Source: Dromaius novaehollandiae (lineage: Eukaryota; Chordata; Aves; Casuariiformes; Dromaiidae). Taken from it: a DNA stretch of 64,000 bases. Of this stretch, positions 13,476-25,815 are shown piece by piece (positions within the stretch are counted from its first letter, which is position 1; every line of letters starts with the position of its first letter). The notes beneath the pieces are model-generated. The model did no database searches. It was not told the origin of the DNA and saw only the letters and a list, made by a program, of their open reading frames with translations. The stretch is from positions 23,059,501-23,123,500 of the forward strand of contig NC_088110.1 of assembly GCF_036370855.1 (NCBI RefSeq), given 5' to 3'. Both the position numbers and the translations under genes were made by a program.

Positions 13476-16299
13476 TCTGATGTTTTCGAGGAACACATTT
13501 ATTTCTGATAATAAGAAATAAAACTATGAGTCTACAGCTAGATAGAGTGCGGTTGCCCCAGGTGCACTCCTGCAGAAGCCTGTAAATCGACTAAACGAAC
13601 CGGTTTTTGTCAGCACTGCATGTAGTGGATGTTTTTAGTCTTAAGGCTCAGTGAAGAAAATGTTAGGACTAAAAAGAAAGAGTTAAAGGCAGTTCTTTAA
13701 GCGAACACATTTACCAGCACTGCTACTTAATGTTTGAAGGACCTGCATGTGTTGCTGCGAGTGCATCAGTGTGGGTTTGCTGTCGGTGGTGAACGTGTGT
13801 GAGGATAACAGGCAGATATTTCTTAAACTCAGTTTTCAGGAATCATCTAAACCGGTAATAACCGTCTTTTCTGCCTTCGGGCCCAAACTGTCCATTTATC
13901 AAATGTTTTAATTAGAGCATGTCACTGAGATCTTTCCTTTTTCCTATGCACGACTCCTTTTTGGGTGACGTTTGTCAAAATGGTTGTTTGCGGACCGTAA
14001 GCACTGCAGGAGTCTTAGATGTCGATGTTCTGTAAACAACCATCCTTTCGGTGATTCAGGGTCTCATTTTTCAAAGAAACGTCATATTTTATTGCAGTCC
14101 AGCAGTAGAAATGGGAAGAAATGATGGAAAAAAGACACCAAAATCCCCGTGTGTCTTAGATTTGAACTTTTTATACATAGGCAAACATATATGCTTGCCT
14201 AGATTAATAAAAATAATAAAGAAAAAAAAACGAAGCACACAACAGCAGTAGCAAAAATGTGTTTTAGGAGGTTCGTTCTGGCAAGAACCAGACTGAGAAA
14301 TGGGTCTTTTTTGTGTAAACAGGCTTCAGCTATCCCAAAACAATTACCTTTTCTGAAGGTTGGGGTCCAGAGAGAAGTTATGGGTGTCTAGAAGAACAAT
14401 TTTCAGTGATAAGCAAAAATCAGCCGAGGATGTGATATGAATCAAACCATGATTGGAAACTATGCTTGAATGATTTTGTAAGAAACTGAAGGAAAACCTA
14501 TTACTTTTTAATCTTCTTTGGGTTTTTTCTTTTGTTTTTTTTTTTTTTCTTTCTGGCTTGGCAGTTGAATGTTAAATGGGAACTATTAGTTGTGGGCTAA
14601 AATGGTTTTTAGATGGAAAGGAGAGAAGCGGAGAATGTAGCTGGTTTTCATTATTATTACTAATTTTATTATTATGAGCTTTTATGTGGCAAACATCTCC
14701 CTGAAGACAGGACCAAAAATAGATCTCCAAGGCCAGCAGGATCGATATCTCGCTTGTCCCTCATCATCAAAACTTGGAAGAGAGCGTGAGAGAGGGGAGG
14801 AAAAAAAAGGTGTAAGGAAGGCAAAAAAAAAGGAGACAGGAAGGCTGAGATTCAGGACAGTGGGAGAAGTGCACCTATTAAATTCTGATGAGGGAGCCCT
14901 TGAGTATATTCATGCTACTGTAAAGAGAGAGGGAGAACGCGGGCAGATAGGCAGTGTATGCTTTGAGGGGGTAGGAGGGGTCTGTTTGTCTCATAGCTCG
15001 TTTTATCTAATCTGTCTGCTTCTATATCGCTCATTGAAAGCCATGGAGTTTTAAGAAAAATAAATGTTTGGTCAAAGAGACTGTGGTCCTGTACTCAAAA
15101 GCGATGCCAAGGGTTCACACTTCATTTTAAAAATCCAAGCAGAATACTTTTCTTTCTGGCATTTGTAGGACCATTTAAAAATCAAAACTAATAGGAATGC
15201 ATTTATATTTCTTTCTGAAATTGGTTGGGAATGTTTTCTTATTCCAAAGGGTGGTGGGAATAGGCAGGGAGGGAATCACTGCTTTTTTGTGCTTCATTTT
15301 TAGTTTAGGCAAATGCTGTTCACCAGGGAGCTCGTGGTCGCCATGTGATGTGGTAATCTTTGAGGCAGCTAGGCTGAGGATGTTAAGGGTTGTGCCAGCA
15401 GAAAAAAAGTTTGCGGAGATTCAAGTCCATTAAGAAGGCAGAATCCAAGAATTTTAGTTTCAGCAAGTGATATGCTACAAGGATGGAGCCTGGTTAAGCC
15501 CTGGGTAAGAACCTGTACATATGTGATACATCAGTTTGGAGCTTGACTTTGTAGAGCTGAACATGTCAATCTTTTTAAATTTTACCATAATTAAATCTAA
15601 ACATTTTAAAGGGAAGAATTCAGTTGTAGAAATTCATTGGCAAGAATTCATCCAGTGTTAGGTAAGAATGTATTAAGAAATCCCATATTCATTGTCTACT
15701 TACAGGTATTTCCCTTAAGTATTCTGATTCTTCTTTCTCGTGATAAATATTTTTCCCTAGGTTTTCTATTTGAGGAAAAACATGTATCCGTGACTATAGC
15801 TGCAAGCCGAGAGAACTGAAAAAATCAGCACGCTACTCTGTTTCCAGCTGTGGATTGCTTACATTTACAGTGGAAATAATTGTGCAATCATGTCATGTAA
15901 AGAGTGTGCTGCAGCTCTGCCGCGGCTAAAGACCTTGTCACTGTCAAGACAAAAAACATTTTACCGTGAACATTAGGCCACAGTAGATGACCAAATATGT
16001 ACTTTCTTTTTTAAATATGCTCCTGAATTAGTTTACAAAACCCTTTCTTTTCTTTTTTGTCTGCTTGTTAATTTTTAAGTCAGTTGTTTGTAGAACTGTT
16101 CTTATTTGAACATTGACTTGAACTCTGCTTGTGGCTTGAGCGAGCTGAAGCAGGATGTCAGAGAGGCCTGGTGAAATTGGGAAGAAAAGGGCAGATTGAT
16201 TATTTTTTTTTGGTACAATTCCTTTATTTTAAGGTCGATGGCAGATAAGGATTACAGAAGTAAAGGAGTGGTCTGGAGGCCAAGGGAGCAGCCAGCCAG

Positions 16300-16380
16300 G
16301 AGACGTGCAGCTGCACCGGCCCGGCCCGGGTGGGCTTCCCCGACGCCGTCGGTCCCCTGCGCCTTTCGTGTTCGCCACCC
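16300..16380. promoter_or_regulatory. Short GC/CpG block in BANP intron
   Basis: About 80 bp containing CCGGCCCGGCCCGGG and GACGCCGTCGG. A GC-rich island in AT-rich DNA, without recognisable coding content. Confidence 0.2.
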
Positions 16381-18343
16381 CTCTGCAGGCAGATGCAGAC
16401 TGCAAAGACTATAACAAAACCTGCCGCTCGCTCCGTTGGCCTGAGTTAGGCTTTTTCTGAACAAAAGGTTGATCAGTAGTGCTGTTTGTCACAATTAGAA
16501 AGTGTGAATATGGTTCTTCAGCATAACAAACTTCTAGCGTATTTTTAAGCTCAGACAGAAATATAATAAATTTGTCTCAGTCTCCAGTAGAACCTAGAGA
16601 AAATGTAATTTATTGCTGTTTTTAGTGTCAGTTCGGTTGCATTTTCCTATCTGGATAAGCTTGAGATTCTTGATAAATTGTGTTATCTTTCGAGCACAGT
16701 GTGATTAGTTAAGTGATATCTTTAGTGTGCTGTAGGTCATCTTGTCACGTTTGACACAGAGGTGTTCAGGCATATGGAGCGGGATCAAGTGTTCCAGGCT
16801 GAGACTGGAGTTGGATTGATCCTCGCTTTGGCTCAACAGATAAAACACAATGTACTAGGCCATCATGACTACAGAAACAGCTTTACTTCCAAATCCCTTT
16901 CAACAAAAAAGATGGGTCAAGATGAGAATTTTCCACTTTCACTGTCATTCGCTTGTGTCTCGATTTCAGAAGCGGAACAGCAGTTCCAGCAGAAATGGGT
17001 AACAGTCGCTTTGCTAAGAGCGCAGTCTGCAAACTGCAGACATTAAGATGAACTTGTTGCCCGTTTCTTCATTAAAACTCAGTCAGATGGTTTAATTTAA
17101 GGGTGGGATTTTTGCCCTATTTTTGCTTGCATTCTCTCGTTTGCTCAGTGGCTAGTTTATATGGCCAGTTATGCCCCGGTAACAAGCTAGGCAGTATTTA
17201 AGGAAATCTAAGACAACTGCTGGTGTCACTGCCTGTTAGGTGGAGAACACTAAGGAGTCTTTCTCAGCATTAGATTGTTCTGCTTTCAGTTTTCAAAGTC
17301 CACACTGATTTTTTGTTTTCTTTTTTTGAAGTGGCATAAACATAGCGTAAGTAGACTGGGCATGGTGTACAGATGGATGAAGAGAAGCCTAAAGAAGTGA
17401 AATGGTTCTTAGTTTTGAAAAATGGCCTTTTTGTGGCATCTTACATGCTTGCTTTCTGTAATTCATGTGTTGGTGCAAGAATGATTTTTCCCTAAACCCC
17501 AAAGTAAACATGTAGTATGTCTCCAGTAGCCGATTTGTTTATGTGAGTCAGACAGTGAAAGCCCTTTAGACTGCGTTTCTGCTCTGTATTTGCACCGTAC
17601 ATGCTACGCAGCTCTGTTGCTGGGCTGCTTTCTTCGCTGGTTCCTAAAAGCAAGCTCGGGTTTCTAAGCCTGATGTTCTGTAAAAAAAATGAAGCAGGCA
17701 ATTGGTAGAGAAAAGGTAGAGAAAGTACTCAGGATACAGCTTCTAAGCTCTTTCTATAAACATATCGATGTAACATCCAATTTAGAGCCAATCTCCTGGT
17801 TTACAAAACCCAAATATTTTGGCATAATACTAGTGGAAATTAATCTGTCTTGCTCTGTCAGCTCACCTTCCGTTATTGAAAACTGCAGCCTGTCATCCTT
17901 TCGGTGTCTGCACAAAGAGGAGACAACGAAGGAAAAACTACGCTGGTTGCAAATTTATTGTTTTTGAGGTCTTGTGTCTCCAATTTATCTGTGTGTTTTT
18001 CCAAACTGCAGAACTGGAGGCCAAGAGCAATGCGTGTAGCTATCTCCACTCTGGGCTGGAATGGTGGCTGGAGCACGTTTCGGCTTAACCGAGTTGGTTT
18101 AATCTGGCTAGCTGGGGGAAAGGAGCAGCAGCGAGGGATCTGTGACCTAATGAGCTGAAATTTATAAATGCTGGGCTTTGTCATCCCTTGCTGACCTTGG
18201 CTTGGTACCCGCTCTGACTCTAGGGAAACTAGCTGAGCTGCACCATCATATCCTACAAAAATGCTTCCAGTTTCTTTGTGAATGAAAGCTTAATTACAAA
18301 TAGTTTATCCAGCAGAGAGATACAGTTTGAAAAGCACATAACC

Positions 18344-18401
18344 ATTTGCATAAAGCAATACAGAAAGTGTAATTCGACAGCAATAAGTATTTTATGCAAA
18401 T
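18344..18401. promoter_or_regulatory. Inverted pair of octamer (POU-type) motifs
   Basis: ATTTGCATAAA at 18,344-18,354 is perfectly mirrored by TTTATGCAAAT at 18,391-18,401, with 36 bp between the arms. Each arm contains the octamer ATTTGCAT/ATGCAAAT bound by POU-domain (OCT) factors. The match is seen directly. Use as an enhancer is inference. Confidence 0.35.
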
Positions 18402-20124
18402 ATTGCCTTTTTTTGCAGGTAGGATGGCAAAGGTAGGTTATCAGTAGGAATTTAGTATACTTAATATAAAATAACAGGCAGAAGAGTTATTTTGTCTCCT
18501 CCAGAGTATGTGCCATGAACGGGAGCTGTTTTAAAGCGCAAAGCTGCAGGAGGGCAATGGTGAGCCTTCCCTAAAGCAGGGAAGCTGGCAGTCTCACAAG
18601 TTTTACGCTTCGTTGTTGTAAAACGGCTTAATTACAAGAATAACGGGCTAGTTCAGTCACCCCAGCAGTTCTGAGGTTTGTAGTTCGGAAATAACTGTTG
18701 AGACGAAACCTATTTAAGACCTGCAGATAGTGAAGAGGAGAGTCTGCGGCGTCGTTCCGACATTTGTGTCCTATAGTTCCAGGATAAATAGTGTAGAAAG
18801 AGAGGGTTTCGCTTGCTCCTCTACAAACAAAACGTAGCATCCTTTGGCCGTTTGCGGACTGCATCTCAGAACACCCAAGATCCCTATAAAACCCTGACAC
18901 CACCCCAAAGGTCGTTTATAGAGGTCACCTTTTTGCCTCCCACACTCCCTGGAGAAACTCTGGTCTGCCCACTCCTTCATGGCCACCCACCTGCACATCA
19001 GCTGAGAAATCATACTTTGTTAAGAAAAACTTCTGTTAAGAATGCTATTCTTGTTCTTTGTTCTCTTTCTTTCATTTGAAAGACATCTTTTGGTTGGTGT
19101 GGTTCAAATACCATAGTTTTTTAAAAAATACAGCGTTCACAGCATATAGAAACTAAAACTGACTGTGTATATTTGAGCCGAATTTAAAAAATGAGATTAG
19201 GGAGCTGTCATTGTTTACATACATGTATTTTAGTCTGATTTATGCTCCCCCTTTCGAGAAGTCAATTAAGATTAGCCTGATCGCAAGAACACTTAAGTGA
19301 GCGCTTTTATAGATGGATTAACTGCTTCTTGGTTGCTTGAAGCCAGTAATGGACCTGTAATCTTAACCAGTCAGAAGGATGATGTGTAAAGAGTCAATGA
19401 TCGTAAACATTAATTAGCACTAACTATTAAATCTGTGCCTTCGTATACAATAGAAACATCATTGTTACACTACTGATAAATTGTCAGAAGTTGAATGCCT
19501 CTGGCTGTGAGAATGAGCATCTTGGCTCTGTGTCTGCGTATGTGTAACAGTGAAAAGCGTTATTGAGTGTCGTCGTTCTGTGCTGTTGATGTTATCGCAC
19601 ACTTAGCCTAACCCACCGTCTTTGCAGTAATTGCTCACAAAATTATGAATCCCTCATCAGTTAGCGTTTTCAACAGCTAGCAAGGCTTCATTTATCACTA
19701 GGGCAATAACTGTTAGATACTTCTGAAAACCAGTATTTCTAGATGTAAACAGTTCACCAAAAAACTTTTCCATAATGATTTGAAGAACATATTAAAAGAT
19801 TCATAAATCTTTTGAAACGTCTTTCAGCATTTCCTTGTAAGGAGGTGGCAGCATACCTAAACAAGCAAGACTAAACAAAAAACAATCTGATTTTCCACCA
19901 GGGCTTTTATTCTATCCTCTGTGCTTGAATGTGAGGATCCAAGAATGACAAAAAAGTGAAGCCAATGTCCTTTTTTCTTTTTTTTTTTCTTTTCTTTCTC
20001 TTTTTTCTGCTATCATAAGATCAAGCAGAAGTTCTAAACCAGCCTCCTCCAGATCAGTGTTGTGGTCACTGGTTGCAAAGCTTCTGCTTTGTCCTAACCA
20101 GCAGATTATACGGGATTGCTTAGG

Positions 20125-20240
20125 TCTTCCTCGCGAGTCCAGCGAGGGGTAGGTCTGCTGCGGCACGTGCTCTCGTGTGCTCGCAGGAGCAGCCGGGTCG
20201 CACAGTGCTGCACGGGCTGGTCTGGAGGCCCGCGAGAATA
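20125..20240. promoter_or_regulatory. CpG cluster with two CGCG (BANP-type) sites
   Basis: A compact CpG cluster about 0.7-0.8 kb upstream of the penultimate BANP exon. It holds the perfect palindrome CTCGCGAG (20,130-20,137), an E-box CACGTG (20,164-20,169) and CGCGAGA (20,231-20,237). BANP is known to bind the element TCTCGCGAGA. Each of the two sites matches 8 of its 10 positions. A regulatory role, including autoregulation, is inference. Confidence 0.35.
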
Positions 20241-20921
20241 AACAGAGCAATTTTCATTTAGCCTCAGTGAGTTTTGAGTTAACAGCTAATGTATATAGAA
20301 ACAGCAGTGCTCCATTTTGACTCCCACCGGGCCTTTTAAGCATACAAGTCCTGCTTCTCCTCGGATTACTGGTATAACCCGCACGGAGGCTAGAGGGAAT
20401 TAGATGCGCTCAAAGAAAACACTCGTAGTGATCAGATGGGGGAATTAGTGTGCTAACTGTTCTTACTTATTAGAACAGTCTCATTCTGTATGTACTAACA
20501 GATGGTATTATTATAATGTTAAAAATCAGTATTAAAACTGACATACTTAGCCTAGGCCTCAAGGATGATTTGTTCCTTTGCTAGCACTGATACGTGTAGA
20601 GTACAGCACTGGTTTGTGTTACGGCATCATGAGGGAGTTAAACGTTTCCAGGTACGTTGCTTATTAACCCTTTCAGTAAAGAGTTGAAAGAATCCAGATC
20701 TCATAAGCGAAATGCAGCAAGCAGCTAGTTGAGAAGCTTTCCATATGTGTAGCACAACCTCTTGGAAACCCGCATGATTTAAAGTCACTGTTACTGATAG
20801 ATAGGTTTTCTTGTGTATTTTTTATCAGCTTTGGTTTTGCATCTGTTTAAAGTTAGATGTTCCATAAGGCATTTCTGAGTATGGTTATTTACAAGATGCT
20901 TTTCCCTTGCTTTGCCTGCAG

Positions 20922-21065
20922 GTGTTGCAAGGTGCTCAGCTGATAGCTGTTGCGTCTGCCGAGCCTGCGTCAGGGGGTGTTGATGGATCCCCACTCCAAG
21001 GGAGTGACATCCAAGTCCAGTATGTGCAGCTGGCACCCGTGACAGACCACTCTGCGACTAATCAA
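20922..21065 (+). CDS. BANP: BANP, penultimate coding exon
   Basis: This 144-bp exon (48 codons, phase 0 at both ends) is bounded by a TTTGCCTGCAG acceptor and a GTATGTG donor. The translated exon begins VLQGAQLIAVAS and contains DGSPLQGSDIQVQYVQLAP, which I recognise as the C-terminal part of vertebrate BANP/SMAR1; differences from the human protein are conservative. BANP is a nuclear matrix-associated DNA-binding protein with an N-terminal coiled coil and a central BEN domain. It binds the CGCG element TCTCGCGAGA at CpG-island promoters and activates housekeeping genes. The segment here is the glutamine- and hydrophobic-rich tail after the BEN domain. The BEN domain and coiled coil must lie upstream of the window. 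It joins in frame to the terminal exon at 25,021. Confidence 0.94.
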
Positions 21066-24000
21066 GTATGTGTCTTTTTATTTATTTTTTTTACACCATT
21101 TGAGCATACTTAAATTGGTTGAAACGTCTGTCAGAGGAACTATATGTCTGTCTACAAATACTGCAGTCCCAATGAGTCTATGATCCTGGCTCTGAATGAT
21201 AAAAACATCATCTATAATAAGAAATATCATTTTGCTAAAGGTATAAATGGTCTTTGACTATTTCTGCTTCTAACTTGTTGCTCAACACCCCCAGAGAATA
21301 GCTATTTTGGTCATCATTGTTTTTCTGCCTCCTTGAAGGATGAGAACCATGTTGAAAGGACAGGGAGAAAATCTTGCTTGGAATCTATCCAAAAAGTATT
21401 TTTCAGACTGAGGTTTCTCTTTAAAATGTTATTCCCTTTCTGGCAGCAGTTTTCCAGTAATTTTGGTCAACAGCCTGGGTTCCCACATGAGTTGCAATGT
21501 TAGCAATGGTAAGTGAATGCTTGATCCTCTCAGTTAAGATGGAGGAATTACCCTTTTTCTTTTTTTTAATCAGCTTGAATGTTCGTGTATCTGAGTGTAG
21601 AAGACTCTTGGGTTACTTGGGGAAGCTTAAAAGTAGTTGAATTTGGAGTGAATTCAGCCCAGCTGAATGCTGCCTGATGCCAGTGACCAATCATACGTTT
21701 CTCGTCAGTTTGAAGCCGTGACTGATGACAGCACAAGAACACTGACTTAAAACAGTTGTCAGAGTTTTTTTTCTGAAGATGGTCCCATATTCTTCCATGA
21801 ACCAGACTGTAGTGGATTTACTTTTTAGAGGGTGCCTAGTGATAGTGGAAAAAAAAGTTATCACTTGCTAGCCAGGATGAGTTTTTGTAATGGTAACCTC
21901 AGCAGACAATCTCAGAGCACGTTTTTGCCTGGTACATATCCAGTTTTATACCAAATTCTAATCTGGCTGCAAACATCTGTATAGTGGGTCTCTTGGGAAA
22001 AAATACTGCGTAAGAGATCAAATGAATCCAGCGCAAAGCTTCTGGACACAGAACTGAAGTGCCCAGTGCTTCTTCCATGGGAAAGTTAGTCTGCAGGTCG
22101 GTTCAATGTGTGAAGCTAGAGCAAATTAGTTACTCCCGGGGCAAATACAGCCTCAAGCAAATGTTGGAGCTGCATCACACACTGCAGAAGCGCTGTCTGC
22201 ACTGGCTGTGCTGGGAGAGAGGTGAGAGCTTTGAACTCTCCTAGTTGCCTTAGTCCAGGCCTGAGCCGTTCCATGCTGACTCCTTATTTAGATGCTATAA
22301 AGTGATTTTCATAAAATACGTGCTACCTACCAAAAAGGAGTAAATCTCCCGGTGAATGAACTGTGGTGTGCTGTAAAATTACATTCTGGTTTTCTGCCCA
22401 CTAATTTTCCTGTATAGGTGAGCCCTTACTCGTCTTTTTTTCCTCTTCCCTAGGTTTTTCTCTGCATCAGTCTTCTCAGGCCTCCTCAGTACTTTATTCA
22501 TAGTCATTTGTAATCATATGCTGGACAGTAAGAGCGTCAGGAGTACAGGGATTGTGCCTTACTTGTTACAAATCCTTAAGTGCCTACTACCCTGCTGGTA
22601 CTGTGCAATTAATAAGGCATCAGATACTCAGAGGTGTTTCTCTCCTGACATCCTGCTCTCCTCGCTCCAGGCCTCAGAATATTTCTCTAATTTAACTTTT
22701 CCTGTTTTTTTTCCCTGTTTCTTGTGCCTTTGTCCTCCTGTCTTGGCTATCAGATCTGACAGGCAGTAAGTTACAGAGTTTGGGTATAAACACAGGCATC
22801 GGCCTCCCACACCATTGGCAGCCACCAAAGGAGTTACTTTTTTCTTCAGAGATGCTTTGCACTGTGTTAGGTTTTAATATTGTGGTTAACCACAGAGATT
22901 TATACAAAGCTGAAGAGAAACTCAAAAGGAATGTGAAATAAGAAGAGTATGAAAAGGAAAATAGAGAACACTAAAAATAAGTTTGCCATAAATATTTCTT
23001 CCGTTTACACAAAACTACAGACCCTTAGTTTGTAAATGAAGTGGAGAAACCAACTTAATAGTTGTATTGCTGTGAGATATACAGATAACCCGATAGCTTT
23101 TTTGGCTAAAATTATAGAATAGTCCTACATCATCTTAGAAAGATCTTGTGCCTAAAGGGAGAAGTCTTAAATGTGTATCTCTGTCAGTGAGGCTACAGCA
23201 ACCTTTATATCTGTTCTTATATAGTTCTTTGTCATAGTATTGAGATGTTCTCAATGATTTTGAGTCTATTTATCAATCAAAGCTTATTAAAGTGGAGTTC
23301 GTTATTATCTACCTGAATTGAATCCAGTGGCCTACATAAATTCCATATTTGAAGCGCTGCAAGTGAGAATTTATTTAATGTCTGAAAATAAGGCACCGAT
23401 TTTCTAATCTTTTATCTTGAAAGCCATCTCCTTGGCTGTTGGAGTCTCACGTACAAAGCTGAAGGCAGAAGTGAGGTTGTTTGAAATGAACCCCTTCTCT
23501 GAGTTCAGCTGAAGCAGACAGTAATACGTGCTTTGCTAATTGCAAACCTAAAGTGTGCTTCTAATTCCTTTGAGCAGTCTTCTACTTCTGGTCTGAATGT
23601 TGGATGAAAGTTTTTTCCAGGGGAAAAAAAATCCACCTTTGGTCACTATAAGACTCAGCTGCTATCAAATTTAGAAATATGTTGGAATTATTCCTCATAT
23701 TTGCATGAATTTATTGTATATGCAAAAATATACCAAACTGCCTATAAAGTTGAATAGGAAAAAATATCATAGGTCTTTGCAGTTACTGGCAACAAAGCAG
23801 AGAAATGCCCGGAAATAATTGTACAGCAAAACCTTAATTTAGGAACAGAGCCTTGTGATTTTGAACCTTCCAGTATTTATATTGAATAAGTAAGTTGTGA
23901 CTGTATGGTAAAACCTTAAGGGTGGAAAAGCTAGTTAGGTTTCCATCCTTGTTTCTCTGCGGTTTATCAAGTATCAATGCTAGACCAAGAGCAAGAAGCA

Positions 24001-25020
24001 GGGCTTCAAGTAAGACTGTATTTGCAGCTGCTCTTAAATGCTATTCAGTGCACAGTTCTAAAGATGGAGTTTGATAATCTATTTTCCTTACTCCAACCAA
24101 CACCTTTGTTTAAAAAAAAATCCCATTTTCTGCAGGGTTGTCCTTTCACAGCATCATCAGACCACTGATGCATGATAATTTCATCTTTAATGAGACTTCC
24201 TTTCAAAGTCAGGGTCAATTGTGTTTACTTCTCATTCTTGCATGGACAACTGGTTTTGCTTGGTGAGTGAGTAGAATGAGGCCTCTGTGAAGACTTTTCT
24301 ACGAGAGAAGCTGGCGGTGTCTCAGGAGACACGGTGGTAGCACTGTTCTTGTTTTACAGAGAGCAGAGGAGGACCGTAGCGGGTAAGGTCAGCAGGTTGT
24401 TTAGTCAGCATCCTGCATCAGCGGGAAACCGTACAAAACCAGGGCAAATGGATAATTTTACCTTTCCTCCCTACAACAGCTCTGTCCTGTAGGGACTTGC
24501 TGCTGTCTTTGTATGTGGTAGCCCTTGATGGACTTCTCCTCCATAGTGCTCTTCAGCTCCTTCGTGTTGCCCTTGTGAGCTGTCCGTGTCTATGGCCTGC
24601 TGCCACGAGGCATCTCACGGCTTAGGAGCATGGCATACAAGAAACAGCTTCTTTTTCGTTTCTTCTTAGAGCTAGTTCTTCTTTAGGAAGAGAGACTGAA
24701 TAAATTGTTTTCAATTTCTCTCTCTGTGCTACTCGTGATTTTGCAGATCCTTGCCGTGATCTCTCTTCAGCCTTCTCTTTGCCAGCCTGAAGGGTGTTAG
24801 GCTGCTCAGTCAGTGGTCTTCTGGAAGCTGTTCTGTTCCTTTGGTCATTTCCGTTGCCTCTGTGAATGTATTTCAGCTCTGTCATAGGCCTGACCACCGA
24901 GCAGATTTTGCACTGGTGTATACAGGAGCTTTAGAGCCGTCAATTTGTTCACATTCCCGTGGTTATGTCAGTGGAAAGCACTTCTGCATTGATATACTGA
25001 TTTCATTTTTCCTTTCGTAG
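21066..25020 (+). other. BANP: Last intron of BANP
   Basis: A 3,955-bp intron with donor GTATGT and a TTTTTCCTTTCGTAG acceptor. It is AT-rich and clearly poorer in CpG than the intron upstream. The only recognised content is an antisense CR1-type LINE tail near its 3' end (24,515-24,670). The remaining frames are short and unlike any protein I know. Confidence 0.85.
24515..24670 (-). mobile_element. CR1-type LINE 3' fragment, antisense
   Basis: Read on the + strand, the segment has GTAGCCCTTGATGGACTTCT followed by CTCCAT, then TATGGCCTGCTGCCAC and a CTTCTTTTTCGTTTC block. This is the same order and spacing as the reverse complement of the 3' region of amniote CR1-type LINEs. It is a diverged, 5'-truncated copy inside the last BANP intron, opposite to the gene. 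No terminal repeat or target-site duplication was identified, so the ends are approximate. Confidence 0.55.
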
Positions 25021-25092
25021 GGCACTGATACCCTTCAATCAGCAATCCAACCAGAAATGCAGATAGAGCACGGAGCAATCCAAATTCAATAA
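25021..25092 (+). CDS. BANP: BANP, terminal coding exon with stop codon
   Basis: The exon starts after CCTTTCGTAG and encodes 23 residues, GTDTLQSAIQPEMQIEHGAI plus QIQ, then TAA at 25,090-25,092. The ending EHGAIQIQ with the preceding QPEMQ is the terminus of vertebrate BANP, including human, so both frame and gene assignment are secure. It continues the phase-0 reading from the exon ending at 21,065. Together the two exons supply the last 71 residues of the protein. The stop codon overlaps an AATAAA hexamer at 25,088-25,093 (see findings). The N-terminal residues of this exon (GTDTLQSA) are the part that differs most from mammals. Confidence 0.94.
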   Translation, partial: GTDTLQSAIQPEMQIEHGAIQIQ

Positions 25093-25815
25093 AACAAGAA
25101 TTGCGGAAAGCTGCGTAAACCACGATCGCAGCGAACCACAGTCGGAAGCTAAGTGCTGTAGCCTTCATGCAACAACAGGAGAATGGAAACACCTATTAGA
25201 CTAATGGCCACACCTTACGCATCTCCTGTAAATACCAGTTCTGATGATGTGTTTGCTCTTATACGCATATTCCTCATCAGGTCCATTTACTTCAATTGGA
25301 ACTACATCACTATACGTCAGAACCTGGCCTTCAAAAATACATGGCTAGCCCTTAGGTATATTTAAAGAGGAAGAAATCCTTTCTGAAGGAGGCAAAGAAA
25401 TCTAATTAATCAAAACAGTAAGACTAAATTAATGTTTCATCCTGTCATTTCTTCTGTGAAATACACCATTTGAATGTCTGCAGATATCTTACGAAGTGTA
25501 TTGCTGCTTGCAATACTTGCTTTACCACATAGAGAAAATCAAGAGCTCAAATATTTTTCACTGTTTAAACAGCTTTTTTATTTGCTATGGTGTTTATAAC
25601 AAAAATGGAAAATATTAAAAAAAAAATCCCATAACTGCAAGTATTAGCCTTTTGCTGGTGTTTTCTGTTCAATGTAATGAAAAATGTATTTGCAAAAGAC
25701 TAACAATTTTGTTTGTACTGTTGCTTAAATACTTTTCTAGGGGAAAATGCTTTTAAATGCTGTAATTATGCATTTCTAATGAAAAAATAAATGTGTATTT
25801 ATGAATAGTGCAGCT
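25093..25815 (+). other. BANP: BANP 3' untranslated region (probable)
   Basis: Noncoding sequence after the BANP stop codon, with no intron-like boundaries and an AT-rich second half. The first strong poly(A) signal with GT-rich sequence behind it is at 25,786-25,791, so cleavage near 25,805-25,815 is a reasonable end. Longer 3' UTR isoforms cannot be excluded. Confidence 0.55.
25786..25791 (+). terminator. BANP: Candidate BANP poly(A) signal AATAAA
   Basis: Canonical AATAAA followed at once by TGTGTATTT, a GT-rich stretch of the kind expected downstream of a cleavage site. It lies about 0.7 kb after the stop codon. Confidence 0.5.

Larger units (their letters stand above)
1..20921 (+). other. 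BANP: Intron of BANP (3' part of a large intron)
   Basis: No BANP exon was found here by reading for the peptides that precede the penultimate exon in vertebrate BANP. The stretch therefore reads as the downstream part of one long intron, closed by a good acceptor (pyrimidine tract then CTGCAG) at 20,921. It contains no recognisable protein gene, tRNA or young transposon. Open frames are short (126 codons at most) and resemble nothing I know. Notable contents are small CpG-rich clusters, a TTTA microsatellite, long T/C tracts and an inverted octamer pair, listed separately. A small upstream exon could have been missed by eye, and an independent gene nested in the intron cannot be excluded. 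Confidence 0.65.
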
